A stretch of DNA of 64,000 nt, from NCBI GenBank assembly GCA_003550325.1, contig QKWP01001924.1, forward strand, positions 29,144 to 93,143, given 5' to 3'. The notes beneath the pieces are model-generated. The model had not been told where the DNA came from, did not search any database, and saw only the letters and a list, made by a program, of their open reading frames with translations. The stretch comes from Gigaspora rosea. Its lineage: Eukaryota > Glomeromycota > Glomeromycetes > Diversisporales > Gigasporaceae. The translations under genes and the position numbers were made by a program. Below are positions 44,111 to 56,238 of the stretch, piece by piece. How positions within the stretch are numbered: position 1 is the stretch's first letter; every line of letters begins with the position of its first letter.

Positions 44111-44381
44111 TCAGAAATTGAATTATTTAATCAATTTAAAAACAAGGCTTAATACGATTTATTGATTAGAAATCGGTCAGCTAATTTTAATATGAAATAA
44201 AAAGCACCTATGTCCGAATTTTATTTACTGTATATAGTATATACAATATTATTTTTAGTCAATCAGATTTATTAATTGTAACTATATTGTTAAAACTTGG
44301 AAATTGTAATGAGGCTTTATTACTAATAAAACTTAAGAATTTATTAAACCATTCAGTGATAGTGATATATTGGTTTGTTTT

Positions 44382-47308
44382 TTAACTAAATGTTATTGCC
44401 CATGGATTAGTTGTAAGATCTGTGTATAAAGAGCTGTTAAAAGCTAATACCTGCTCACTACAACCTAAAAAGTCTCTAGTATTTGGATCGATACGAGCAG
44501 CTTCATATTCAGCAAAAGAATGTTTGGCGCCCAGATATGCCCATAAAGGGTCCGGTAATTGGAAATATCCATCTGGATCTATGGTTTCAATTATAACATC
44601 CCATCTTTCCCAATATGGTGTATATTCATATATAGACAACATACTTATACAGGATGCATTAGGAACAACTTGAGCTTTTATTTGAACCTATAAATCATGA
44701 AATATTTGAAAAAGTTAGAAGAGAAGGCTAAGATTATCAAAATATATGCATTAAAACCTTTACAAGTACATGTTCATGTGACCAAACTTTAACAATACGA
44801 ACTTAGAAATATAAGAAAAAGTGCATATATAGAAGCCATAACATTTTGAGAAGGAATGTACTTATAAGGGTGTACTTTTGGAAGTTATATTGTACAGCAC
44901 TGTAAAACAAATACATACAGTAAAATATTGTAATCCAATCATCCATGGATCTTCTAAGATGTTTGTTAGTAAATAAGGAGTACTAATTGTCCTATATCCC
45001 CAACAAGTAGAATGATCATCAGAAGGTGTTCCTATAAAGAATTGAATGGAATAGTAAAAGCCTTCTTGTGCAAAATAATTATCGCCTAAATAGTAATAAT
45101 CATTAGGATCGATATTGTCTACAGAAAATACTTGAGAACTCTGTTCTTGACCAGTTTGATCATATTCCGTTATTATCAAGCATGATATTTGAGTAAGTAA
45201 AAGGGGAATTTCAACCATTACATTTACTTGCTAAATATAAATAATTTAAAAAAAAAATTAGATAGGAATATTAATCCTATAAAAAGCATATATTGTACCG
45301 TAAATAAAAATAAAATACACACAGTAATGTTGGTACCATAATCAATATCACTTCGAGCGGCAATACCCAATTGCGAGTTTGCTTGATCAAAGACCATATA
45401 AAAATTCTTTCAATAATAAAGTAAATAATTTAAATTATTAATAAATATGATATGTGATTATAATTATAATATAAACATCCTGCTATAAAATTACCTCAAT
45501 AAAAGTACTCCCAAATACCCAAGAACTAGTATCATTAGCACCGCCAGTAATTGTAGACGAACATTCATTTCCATTAATAACTTCACCAACAATTGCATAT
45601 GCTGGTAGTCTCCATATATAATTGGTTTGATTATTAAATTCAAAAGATAGATTAAGAGCAGTTGAAATATTACAATCTATCGTTCCTGATCCATTAGAAT
45701 AACTTCCTCCAGGCAATGCACTTAGAATATTAGTAGCAAGATAATCATCAAACTGAATGTTTTTAATGTCACCATTAAATGAAACTGTCCCAGGATAGTT
45801 AAGTGCTATACCATCAAAATATATATTACTAACAGGAAGCCGGACTACTTGATCTGTTTCTGTGAAAGGAAGAAACGGATAATATACTATATTGTTTACG
45901 TCCTCCCCTATATTATTGATTATTAAATATAACCATGTTAGATAAATAAATTTTAATGCATTATCTAATTATTCACTATGACTTTTTTTTTTTTACTCAA
46001 ATTCTAACCCTTTATATAAAATTTTAATTGTTGTTACTGCAACTCGGTGGGCTTGTAAACTTAAGTAAATATATAAATAGGTAATAAAATGTAAATGGAT
46101 AACAAAAATATAATAATGATAATTTATCGATCAAAATGATTTGATAACCAATTAAAACTAAATTTAACTATAAAATAAAACAATGTAGAAAAATTTTGTA
46201 GTTTTAATTTAATCAATCCACAGAGATGCATTATTGCGTCGATAAGATTTTTACAGTAGTAATATCGTATAAAATAGAAAAACAATTATTACCAACCAAT
46301 AATATAATCTATATCTACTCCTCCAAATGTAAGTGTTCCTCCGTCCGGATCTCCTTCGGGGTCAGTTAATGTTGAAAGTGCAATTCCCATAATTTGATTC
46401 TAAACGATATGATTGTCAAAAAGATTCTTTTTTGGACAATAAAATGAAAATAAACTTTTTAATTACTTACAGAAAAACGATTTAGTATGTACTATTTAAT
46501 AAAATTGTTAAAATTTTATATAGTATATAGTAAATAAATAAATAATTAATTAATAAATAATTAAGAATATGAAGATAATTACATTTTGGTAAGGATTAAT
46601 TCCTATCATTCCAACAGTTGAATCTGGAATGCTGGCATTGGTTCCGTTTCCATTTGTATCCTTAGGTAATCCAATTGGCAATTGATAGAATGTTTGTATT
46701 TGAACATCACCAACAATTGAAGCTGTATCATTGACCCATACAGCTATAAGTTCAACTCCCATGAAAGAAAAAGTGAATTCTTCATAATCACCCGAGGCGG
46801 TATCCGACTGAGATGTATTGTACAAGTTTGTTGTTCGTACATTGCAAGCATCTCCTAATGGACTCATGCAAAATTCGCTAACAACCCAGAGTAAGTTAGA
46901 TGTAAAGCTAATTGGTATATTCAATGGTTGAGGTGGTGTTCCAAAATCAATCTCAAAAAACCAGTTCGGTACGGATGGATCAAAAGTAAGATATATTTTC
47001 AGTGGCGTGGTGATAGGAGTGATAGTAGGTGTGGAAGGCGTGGTTGTTGATGTGGAAGGCGTGGTGGATGGCGTGGTTGTAGATGTGGATGACGTGGTTG
47101 TAGGTGTGAAAGGTGTGGTTGTAGGTGTGGGAAACGTGGTGGTAGGAGTGGTATCTCTCCTCCAGTTCCGATGAATGTTATCAATAACTACATCATTGTT
47201 ATTTATTCGAGTAATAAAATTATATGTCAAGAAAATTGTGAAGATAATCAATAAATTGCGGTATCGTTTTAGTTGACGAATATGAAGCTTGAATAAAAAT
47301 ATGTTCAT
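44382..47308 (-). CDS. Pepsin-like (A1) fold pseudoenzyme with stalk and two C-terminal modules
   Basis: Exons (minus strand) 47308-46583, 46399-46297, 45907-45495, 45406-45323, 45230-44919 and 44687-44382 join in frame through GT-AG introns to give 647 aa. Residues 17-33 form a signal anchor or signal peptide and 52-102 a Thr/Pro stalk, probably O-glycosylated. A pepsin fold follows: FEIDFGTPPQPLNI; the active-site loop at 134-142 reads SFTSNLLWV where DTGSSDLWV is expected; then GMIGI, GGTLTFGGVDIDYIIG and FGSTFIENFYMVFDQANSQL. The second DTG is also missing (FNGDI near 320). Both catalytic Asp are therefore absent and the protein should not be a protease. Residues 443-546 and 547-647, one exon each, look like tandem copies sharing a Cys, IDPxxY and a TN...PW end. 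Likely a secreted or cell-surface binding protein. Starts 308 bp from a divergent small-gene candidate. Confidence 0.85.
46995..47155 (-). repeat. Coding minisatellite for the Thr/Pro stalk
   Basis: Imperfect CCTACAACCACGCC-type units (CCACN-rich on the coding strand) encode TTPTTTFPTPTT-type repeats within exon 1 of the A1-like gene. Length variation between strains would be expected. Confidence 0.8.
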
Positions 47309-47616
47309 TCTAGATACTTGAAATAAGTTGCAAACATATTGTCGTCTTTTAATGTGGTGTTTATATAATTCTAGTTAGTTCATAATAACGATAGTCATAA
47401 TTTTATAAATGTACTGTACAGATCTCTACGTGCAAATTTTAATTTAGACGAAAAATATATTCTGATAGGACTCCGAATTATTTATGAGGTCGTATTTAAA
47501 AAGTGTTTATATAAACTTTTTTTTTTAGATAAGATTATAGTTGAAAACTTGATGTTAAATAGATAATTTATAAATAGGCATTTTTTTGCTAACGAATTTG
47601 AATATTATGAACTTAA
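47309..47616. promoter_or_regulatory. Divergent intergenic region, TATA-like box at about 47568
   Basis: The region lies between the divergently oriented starts at 47308 (minus) and 47617 (plus). TTTATAAATA sits about 50 bases before the plus-strand ATG and is the only TATA-like candidate I would name. Functional use is inferred. Confidence 0.35.
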
Positions 47617-47903
47617 ATGACAGAAGATTTTGGAAGGTGGATTGACAATGACGCAAAACACGAGCGTGATTATGTAGAACCATTTTGGGAGAAAAATGCA
47701 AAAACTCCTAAAAGTACAGTAAAAAGCATATTTATACTTTAGAAAGTGATAAATAATAAATAAATGATCAACACTCGTTTGGGTTCTTATTAGGATATTT
47801 AATTGGCAGTTCATTTCGCCGAATTAGTTGTGTTGGTGCTGTCACAATTCAAAATTGTGACATTAGAAGATTCATTAGTTTACACCACCATTTTTGTAGA
47901 TAG
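47617..47903 (+). CDS. Possible small two-exon gene, unknown function
   Basis: Exon 1 (47617-47713) encodes MTEDFGRWIDNDAKHERDYV then EPFWEKNAKTPK, a strikingly charged, protein-like stretch. A GTACAG donor and a TTATTAG acceptor remove an 80 bp intron and exon 2 (47794-47903) continues in frame as YLIGSSFRRISCVGAVTI and onward to a stop, 68 aa in total. An alternative is to read through the intron, which gives a 40 aa product. I recognise no domain. A TATA-like box precedes it and it is divergent from the A1-like gene. Confidence 0.35.
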
Positions 47904-48173
47904 ATCTTCTCTTTATTCGGTATAGATAACTTTCATTTCTATTTTTGTATAATTCATTAAATATTAGTCAAAATCCGTTTAAACTTGATGATTGACATAT
48001 AACCACCCCTTTTTTGTAAAATCTTAATAACACACGTTAGCACGTATGGGGCAAACATTCTCAATAGCACGTCAACGTGCTATGCTTAATTGTACCATCA
48101 CGTAGCGTGTTAAACAACATGTTAACGTGCAAACAACACATTAACGTGTTGTATTTTAAAATTCAAATGTATA

Positions 48174-48344
48174 TGTTGTGCCCCAAATGCAAATCTGGCC
48201 CAGTTGTCAATTGGGACAGCCCAAATGTCAATATTTACAGCCAAAATAAAAAACTGGCCTAATCTAACCCCTAATATCCGGGCTAAATTAATTTTTAATT
48301 TGGCCAGATTGACAACTGGTCTGATTTGCATTTGAGGCACGACA
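48174..48344. mobile_element. MITE, TGTTGTGCC family, copy 2
   Basis: Almost the same sequence and orientation as 2221-2401 (TGTTGTGCCCCAAATGCAAA... to ...TTTGAGGCACGACA), with a short deletion in the CCTAACC run. TA flanks are present. Copies 46 kb apart remain very similar, which suggests fairly recent activity. Just upstream (48025-48150) are ACGTGCTA/TAGCACGT-type words. Confidence 0.85.
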
Positions 48345-49299
48345 TATATAAACGAATGAATTTGACTTCAATAAAAATATCCAATACAACTGAACACAAT
48401 ACAATACAATAGAATACATGTAGAGAAGTCCCCTTCGATTTTCTTAAAGAAAAAATAAAGGAAGTAAGTTAGTTTATTGCTGAAGAGACCTTTATTCGAG
48501 TAAATCAGAAACTTATCTCCTAGTAACTATTAGAGTTAAATTGGTAAAACGTATATGCTCTCCCACCTTAATAGTTACAGTACTCACAGATTAATATCAT
48601 TACGGATATCACGTGACTAAATAGTCGATTTTTCGCTGTTTTAAATTGTTTAGTTGTAAGTTGTATAGTTGATATTACAAAAATATTTCATCTTTAAAAT
48701 TATAGTAATGATAACTTGCAGATTTAGCAAAGCATTAGAAACTAAACCAAATAATGCATTTTCACAAAAGCATTGAGGCTTCGTGGTAATCCGTTAAGCA
48801 GATGTAGTATCGCTTTCATATTTAACGTATCATTACAAATTGAACCAGACATGGGCAATTAAATAACTAGAGTTATAAACAGGCGGCTTTTCATAGGGCT
48901 GGAGCCTTATGTATTAGGTTTTGAATTTAAATACTGTAACTTATATTATCATCAAATTTGCAATATAATATGAATAAAATTTAATCGTTAATTTGTTAGT
49001 TTTAAGTACATATACATTTTAAGTGCACGTTCGCATACAGACATAGACTTGATTTAATAATTCATAAAGTTATAAAAACGGCAATCTCTGCCATTAACTA
49101 ATCCCTATTATATGTACTTTTCAATTCTTATATTATAAATTATAAAATATTATATTAAACCTCGATACGAAGAATTTTGAAAATTTATAGCGACATCTAT
49201 CGATTAAACATCGCCTTTTGTTGATGAAAGTTGATCAAATGTCTCACGAATCGTGAGTCATATCTCAACCATCCTAATCCAAACACTAAATGCTAATCC
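48345..49299. other. Intergenic, nothing recognised
   Basis: AT-rich, no gene. A short run of AATACAAT words lies near 48395-48415. Confidence 0.45.
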
Positions 49300-49590
49300 G
49301 AAAGAGCTTGTTAGAATGGTTTTATAACGTAACAATAAAGAGCCGGTAGGATGATTACTTAACATAACCATATGGAGCTTTTAAAATGGTTATTTATAAA
49401 GAGCTATTATAATGATTATTTTTTAACACTAATCATAAAAAACTATTAGAATGATTAACACTAATCATCAAAGTTGTTAGAATGATTATTTAACGCTAAC
49501 CATAATGAGCTGTTATAATATTATTTTTATTATTTTTACAATAATCATAAAGAGCTGTTAGAATGGTTGCTTGATTTAACTATTTTGATT
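49300..49590. repeat. Minisatellite, about 8 diverged units of 30-50 bp
   Basis: The word AAAGAGCTGTTAGAATGGTT and its variants (AGAGCTATTATAATGATTA, AAAGTTGTTAGAATGATTA and others) recurs about eight times, separated by TTAACACTAACCAT-like spacers of variable length. Confidence 0.75.
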
Positions 49591-50754
49591 TTCACGTACA
49601 CTAACATGACTGTCATCTTCATTCGATACTATTTTACATCTCGCTTATTATGTAATTGAAATTTGAAAAGACTTAGATTGTTCACCTATATTTCGCAGAA
49701 AATTATAATCACGATATTGAACTTGGATTTGTATACTAAATTTAATAATAAAATCCGATGGATATCCGTTAAATTTAATATGAAAACAGATAATGGATCC
49801 AAGCTCTATTATAATAGATTATATACTGTAAACTTGATTAAAAATGGTTAAACCTAACTTATCAATTAGTGGTAGGTCTAATATCCAGTAGTGATTTAAA
49901 AAAAATTCAAATATAATATATAAAACAATTCAAATATCATTAAAAAATGAAACATGTGACACTAAAAGAACCACTTAAAATTATTAATAACATTAATAAA
50001 TATGAACTACGTTATTTTTCAATCAGTGAAAATTAAAAAAAATGACAATTGTAAGTAAGTACAGACTCTATGATTGGCATCCGGAGCAATTCATATTATA
50101 CGAAGAATAGTACCTTTATGCTTTGGAGGATACCCAGTTGGTGTAAACACATTGAAAACTGGCAAAGTTGAAATAAAAAATGCACACCAGATGCGAGAAG
50201 CATAATTAGTTACCAATCAATGGTTGTGATTTCTGTTATATCATTACGATTAATAATAATAGTTGTTTAGTTGATTAATATAAATTATAGTAAGTTGATA
50301 ACTAGTTGATAACTAGTTGATAATTAACAATTATTGTAATCAAATTAGTCGATAATAAATCGATTAGTAGTTTAAATTTTTTTTTTTAAATCGATTATTT
50401 GAAAAGTTGCCAACATTTGGAACACTACCTAACGGTAATTTCGGTAATTTTACTGAACAATTACCATACCTCAAAAAAATTCTCGACAACATGCTCGACA
50501 TGCTCGTGTGTTTATGTTGGTTGATTGTCTATCACACAATATTTTCTTTGATTCCGACTTAATGCTATGATTAATCCAACCTAATTTGACAACTTGCCCA
50601 AAAGTTCTGGTAACTTACATCAATGATCTTAGTACCTTACCATTTGACAATTATCAGCAGTTAAATCAACTGCAAAATCAAGTCCTTAAAAATTATTTAG
50701 CGCCCTGACAAGAAATAGAAATAATTGGCCAGTCAGAAAAAGATCTATTCGGAC
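49591..50754. other. Intergenic, nothing recognised
   Basis: AT-rich. A GTTGATAACTA word is repeated near 50290-50325. The frame at 49663-49851 is Asn/Lys/Ile-rich and I do not consider it a gene. Confidence 0.45.
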
Positions 50755-51006
50755 TAGTGATACGGGCCGATGTCAAATTCTCGGGCCGACCCGGCTGCTA
50801 GAATTAATCGGCCCGGTCGACCGGGCCGATCATATTGTTAAAAGATCTTTCAGTCAAACAAGAATGCAAAATAGGCTTATAATTTGATCTTCTCAATATG
50901 AAAATATATGAAAATAGTCCATAATACTTGTGCAATATTTCGGTTACTCAAAAATTACACTATGAGTAGTTGATCTCAAAAAAATCGACTTTAGTTAGTC
51001 GAACAC

Positions 51007-51166
51007 TAGAGATTGGAATCGTTTAACCGTTTAAAAATTGCTTCCATAGTTCCGGGCAGAATTATGTTGGTCGTAGGCCAGAATTATTTTAATGCTGGCC
51101 AAATTAAATGATTAAATGGTTAAACGATTAAATGATTAAAGAAAAACTTTAGGCGATTCCAATCTA
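51007..51166. mobile_element. MITE nested in copy 1 (GATTGGAATCG ends)
   Basis: TAGAGATTGGAATCG pairs with CGATTCCAATCTA. The body contains TTAAACGATTAAATG words on both strands. No clear TSD. Confidence 0.7.
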
Positions 51167-51234
51167 TAATCAACACATCATAACAGATAAGCACACATAC
51201 AATATAATGTAACATAATTACAATAGTAGGTAGC

Positions 51235-51353
51235 AGGGATGGCACATCACTATGTCCAATTGGTTTCATTTTTTTTGGATACATGTCCATTTTCAATTGG
51301 GCTTATGTCCAAAAAAAAAATTGAAACAAATTGGACATAGTGACATGCCATCC
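51235..51353. mobile_element. MITE nested in copy 1 (AGGGATGGCA ends), 8 bp TSD
   Basis: AGGGATGGCACATCACTATG pairs with CATAGTGACATGCCATCC, and TCCAATTGGTTTCA with TGAAACAAATTGGA. The flanks TAGGTAGC (51227-51234) and TAGGTAGG (51354-51361) form an 8 bp TSD with one mismatch. Confidence 0.8.
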
Positions 51354-51843
51354 TAGGTAGGAATAGTGCATGTGATGCATATATATGGAGGATCTACAAT
51401 ATCTGCGAAAAAGAAGTGGTTATAAGAGGGCCCGATGGGTCCGGCCGGTGATATACCGGGTTATTTCTCATAGTTGGAAATCAAAGTGATAATATATGAC
51501 GGTGGTTTACTAACTTATAATCGACAATCAGTGCTTTAATCAGCGAAAAGAACATGCAATCAGAACTCCTAATTGACTAATTAATTTATAAATGTCGACT
51601 AGAAAAGTCGACTATTCGATTTTGGTTTTTGGTCTTATCGACTGCAAGCACTAACTTGAGAATGTTCTACGCGTGATTTAATTAATAATTATAAGTTAAG
51701 TTATACAATGAAATTCTATCAGGCGAAAAAAATTTAACTATATCCCAGTCGGGCTGACCTGCAGGAAATGGGTCAAGGGCCGACCCGCCCGCCGCCCGGC
51801 CGATGGGTCGAGGTCAGCCCGTATCACTACTTATTGGTGTCAG

Positions 51844-51908
51844 TGACACCAATAAGACACAAGTATGATATGAGGTATGAATCATATACTTGTGTCTTAT
51901 TGGTGTCA
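51844..51908. repeat. Hairpin, about 26 bp arms
   Basis: TGACACCAATAAGACACAAG continuing TATGAT pairs with ATCATATACTTGTGTC continuing TTATTGGTGTCA around a loop of about 11 bases. It abuts the right end of the element at 50755-51829, and a third TTATTGGTGTCA lies just left of it. Confidence 0.85.
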
Positions 51909-51929
51909 CGAAATCATCTCGCTATTGGT

Positions 51930-54288
51930 GTTAAGTAGCGCCTGTGTAGTGATCACGTACGTACGTACGTATATCTGATATGATTGTTAAATAAGTAGCT
52001 GCGCAACGCAGTTATGCAAACCAGGAACGGTGGAAATATGAAATTTAAAGTAAACTTTGAAATTGTGTTAGACTTATACATGTTATGATACTATTTCGGT
52101 TTTGACGAATATATTTTGGAATTGAGTTTTGATATGAAAGATCTAAAATATGCAGCAATCTCATATTAAAAATCAGTGCCGAAAATACTCTGGAGTCACA
52201 GGCATAATTCTATAACTTGTATAATAATTATTATAAGTTTAAAGCGCAATTGATTTATAACAACCTATAATAAACAACGAAATATTCAAATAATGTTCTT
52301 ATTTAAATATATGATGCAGACTAGTATTACACCGGGTGATCCTAGTAAAATTTAATATATTGCAGATTTTCATGTTACACGAAGGAAAAAATCGTTATCG
52401 CCTATTGATACATTCGATATAACAGTAATTTTAATATATTTAGTAAAAATTTTAAACCGATTCAACTCACTAAAAGGACAAGGAATTGCTTGGAAATTTT
52501 CACAAAATGTCTACAAAGTGTCAAAAACAAAGATACGTTCGAATATTTTAATATGTAAATTTTAGGTGTTCAACTAATAGAACATATAAATTTATTAAAA
52601 AAAAAATTCGTACAATAAGTACAACCAAAAATTTACTAGAGCTTTTGCGAAATATCGAGCGTAACTTTTTAGAGATAGCTCTTATGAAGAGATTTCACTC
52701 AAAAGAAATTAGAAATAGAAGCGCAATATTCAGAGGAATCTTTTAGAAATTTGTACTTTTCTTTATGAGTAATTGAAGTAAAATGGTATTTTAGTAATCA
52801 TTTTTAATTTCACTGATAAAATCTGATCATATTAAAATTACTAATACACCGACATAGTTTTGATTACTTAGTCTTTATCACCCTAGCAGTTTACGGTAGT
52901 TTGTATGTCTAAGCTGATCTTATTCATACAGCAAATTTAATTTGAAACACTAGATTTTCATGATACTCAATTTCTTAACTTATTTTCATATGACCTAAAT
53001 GATAAAAATGTGCAAGACGTTTATGACTGATATTTTACTGTAAAGAGAAAATTCTAATTTAATTTTATTATACTACGGTATATTATGTATATCATTCATT
53101 ATTCTATCAATTAATACCATTATTGATTGTTGTAACTGAAGGTAATATGGTATGATCGTTATGCGATGTGCGACATATGCTTAGTCATCTTCATTATGAT
53201 TCAAATTTATTCAGGTATTAATTCAGTTTTTGACCCGAATATCTAAAAATTTGACCAAATAAATACCTGGTTGATAATTCTTACTACATCAGACCCCTAG
53301 TCACAAATTAAAATGAAACCAGGCTAAGAGTCACATTTAAAGTTGCAATAAAAAAAAATCCTAAAAACATTGAGATTATGATGCGGGCCGACCCCGACTA
53401 AGGTAAGTTTGGATTTAAATCAATCTATTTTTCAATCTTTTATTTTTTATCCGCTTTAATTTTACTAGAAACCGCCAATAGTCAGTAAACCGACCATCAA
53501 TAAATTAATCCAACATCACGAAGTTATTTTTATGTAGACTTATGTATTTAAAAATTATATGTAAGTCTACAAACCCAATGTAGACTTACATAGCATAATT
53601 TATAATAAATATAATTTTTAAATAATATTTATTTAACAGTTATGTAACGAAATTTAAAATATAAAAATGTGTTAAGTAGCCAAATAAGTAAAATGTAGAA
53701 TGAAATAAAAGTTATAATAAGGTTAGGGTTAGAATTAGAGCATTTTTAATTAAAAATACAACAGGGTTACCCTAGTAAAATTTCGAGATATTGACTATTT
53801 CTCTTTTTTAAAATTTATATAAAAATTTATTTATATTTTATAATATATAAAGGTTACATAATTATATTCGTAAAATTTATTAATATATAGTTTATATAAA
53901 ATTTTTATCTAAATTTTACGATATATAAGATTTATATAAAAATTTTATTTAAATTTTACGATATATAAAAGTTATATACAGTAGTTATAATATATAAAAT
54001 TTATTAATATATAAAATTTATGTAAAAAATTTATTTAGATATTTATAGCATATAAAAGTTGCTTAATGATTATACATAAAATTTATAAATATATAACATT
54101 TACATAAGCCTTTTTTATAAATTTATTTTTATATATATTCAAATAAATTTTACATAAATTCTATATTAAATAACATAAAAATTAACATATATAATTTTTA
54201 TAGAGTTCTATATAATATTTATGTAAAGTTGTAGATCTATGTAGATTTTATAAAAAATGTACTTGCTGATGAAATTCAATGTCCGAAT
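51930..54288. other. Intergenic segment between inverted element copies
   Basis: AT-rich and without a gene. It holds a GGGTGATCCTAGTAAAATTT fragment near 52330 and TAGGGTTAGAATTAGAG plus ACAACAGGGTTACCCTAGTA near 53722-53780 (same family as 43558-43800). From about 53810 to 54260 it has imperfect repeats of AAATTTTACGATATATAAAA-type units spaced about 60-70 bases. This segment may have been inverted. Confidence 0.5.
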
Positions 54289-54957
54289 TAGTGATACGGG
54301 CTGACCTCTGCCCATCAGCCGGGCGGGCGGGCGGGTCGGCCCTTGACCCACATTCCTGCAGGTCAGCCCGGCCGGTATATAGTTAAATTTTTTTTCGTCT
54401 GATAAAATTTCATTGTATAATTTATAATTATTAGTTAAATCACGCGTAGAACATTCTATCCAACTAAAATCGAATAGTCGACTTTTCTAGTCGATATTTA
54501 TAAATTCAACTAGTCAATTAGGAGTTCTGACTGCTCGCTGATTAAAGCACTGATTTTCGATTTTAAGTTAGTAAACCACCGTCATACTTATCACTTTTAT
54601 TTCCAACTATGAGAAAATAACCCGGTAGATCACCGGCCATAAGAGGACCCATCGGACCCTCTTATAACCACTTCCTATTTGCATATAGTAGATCCACTAT
54701 ATATATATATATATATGCATCACATGCACTCTGTAATTTATGTAACATTATATGTTGCATCTCCGTGCAATTTTTTAGCAATTGAAATCTTGCACAAGTA
54801 TCGTGATGTAATTCTGACTATTTTCATATTGAGAAGATCAAATTATAAGACTACTTTGCATTTTTGTTTTTTAACAATATGATCGGCCCGGTCGACCGGG
54901 CAGATTAATTTCCGCAGCCGGGTCGGCCCGAGAATTTGGCATCGGCCCGTATCACTA
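54289..54957. mobile_element. hAT-type GGGCCGACCC element, copy 2 (inverted)
   Basis: Starts TAGTGATACGGGCTGACC and ends GGCATCGGCCCGTATCACTA. It aligns in inverse orientation with 50755-51829 minus that copy's two nested MITEs. The left flank GTCCGAAT is the exact inverse complement of the left flank of copy 1 (ATTCGGAC), and its right flank does not match its left. Confidence 0.8.
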
Positions 54958-56238
54958 CTGTAAACAATCCTGATTTTAATGACTATCAATTTTTTTGAAC
55001 TAACTCATTAATATCATTAAAATAAACATTATTATGCTTGTTTTAAGAGAATGGCTAATAACAAAAAAAAAAAAATTGGGGTTTTTGAAAATTTTGGGTC
55101 GGCGGGTAATGCAAAACGAAAATTTAAATTTGCGTGGCCTTAAGACATAGTTTAAGTGAACTTTGGTTGGTAACACAATATAAGATGTATAGATTAGACA
55201 ATTCTAGATCTATCAAAAGTTACTTTTTGATGCCTAGATATCAAAAATACTAATACATCCATTTTCCTTTACCACCACCGACATTTGGGCATGGACTAGG
55301 AAAACCCATCTCTGACACTTTTTATCAATTTCGAGATTTTTGATTCAAATTAAAGTGCCGGTTTATATCTATATTTATTTCGCTTTTTACCTTACGTTGA
55401 TATAATATTTATCGAGATATTTTAAAGGATAAATATATGCAACGCACCCTTCGATATGCTAATTCATCGCACACATATATGTAAACATATATTGTAGATC
55501 CGTGTAACAAATGTTCTATATAACAAAAATTTACATTAATATAAGGTTAGGGTAAGGGTTAGTGCTAGAAGTTAGAGTAGTTGATAGTATATACAAATTT
55601 TTGCAAGGAATTTTTTTTGTTAGAGCGTGAAAGGTGGTTAAGTAGATGAAATTTTTTGATATTACCAAATGTTAGAAAAAGTTCTTTATTTTGTTACACA
55701 AAGAAAATTTGCACGTTACACCTGATCTTCAAATTTAATTGGTAGATCGTTGGGGTGCGATATACAAGCACATCGCAGTGTGCGATGCCTAATTAAGTCC
55801 TATTTTAAATTATATGCAACCCAATTTTTTAATATTCATGTTCTAAAAATAGATTGTTAGCCGACTCAATTAAATTAGATTGGTCAATCAGTGTTTCATA
55901 ATCACATTCAGTAATTGATGTCTAAAAATAAACAAAAATTCAGGTGTCAATTTAATAATTATATATACCTACAGCCAATCAAATGCCTATGTGAAATGAA
56001 CTTTGTTGAAATAACTGTCGGCAAGAATGCAATATATGCAGCATGTTGATCAAAGTCGAGTTCTCAAACACTTTCGGTCACGCATGTTTGCTAAACATGA
56101 ATAACTTAAAACTTCAATGAACGAAAGCCGACTAGTTTATGTGGAAACATAAAATTAGTCTTATGACAATTGGCAAGACTATATACCGATTTGGATATAC
56201 ATATAAAAAAGTATTTTGCATATGAAGTTTGCTATTTA
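54958..56238. other. Intergenic with element debris
   Basis: 55095-55145 is a right end of the TAAGGCCACGCAAA MITE family. 55440-55790 contains GTTAGGGTAAGGGTTAG, the AAAGGTGGTTAAGTAGATGA block and GGGGTGCGATATACAAGCA words, and is probably another MITE with unclear ends. No gene was seen. Confidence 0.45.

Larger units (their letters stand above)
50755..51829. mobile_element. hAT-type GGGCCGACCC element, copy 1 (with insertions)
   Basis: The termini TAGTGATACGGGCC and GCCCGTATCACTA are inverted, followed by GC-rich GGGCCGACCCGGCT words at both ends. Compared with the inverted copy at 54289-54957 it has two extra MITEs (51007-51166 and 51235-51353). Shared interior words include CCGGGTTATTTCTCATAG and TAGTCGACTTTTCTAGTCGA-type sequence. 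The left flank is ATTCGGAC. Confidence 0.8.

Noticed and set aside
47000-47160. CRISPR-like regular repeats
   Set aside because: This is a coding Thr/Pro minisatellite within exon 1 of a eukaryotic gene; units are adjacent without unique spacers.
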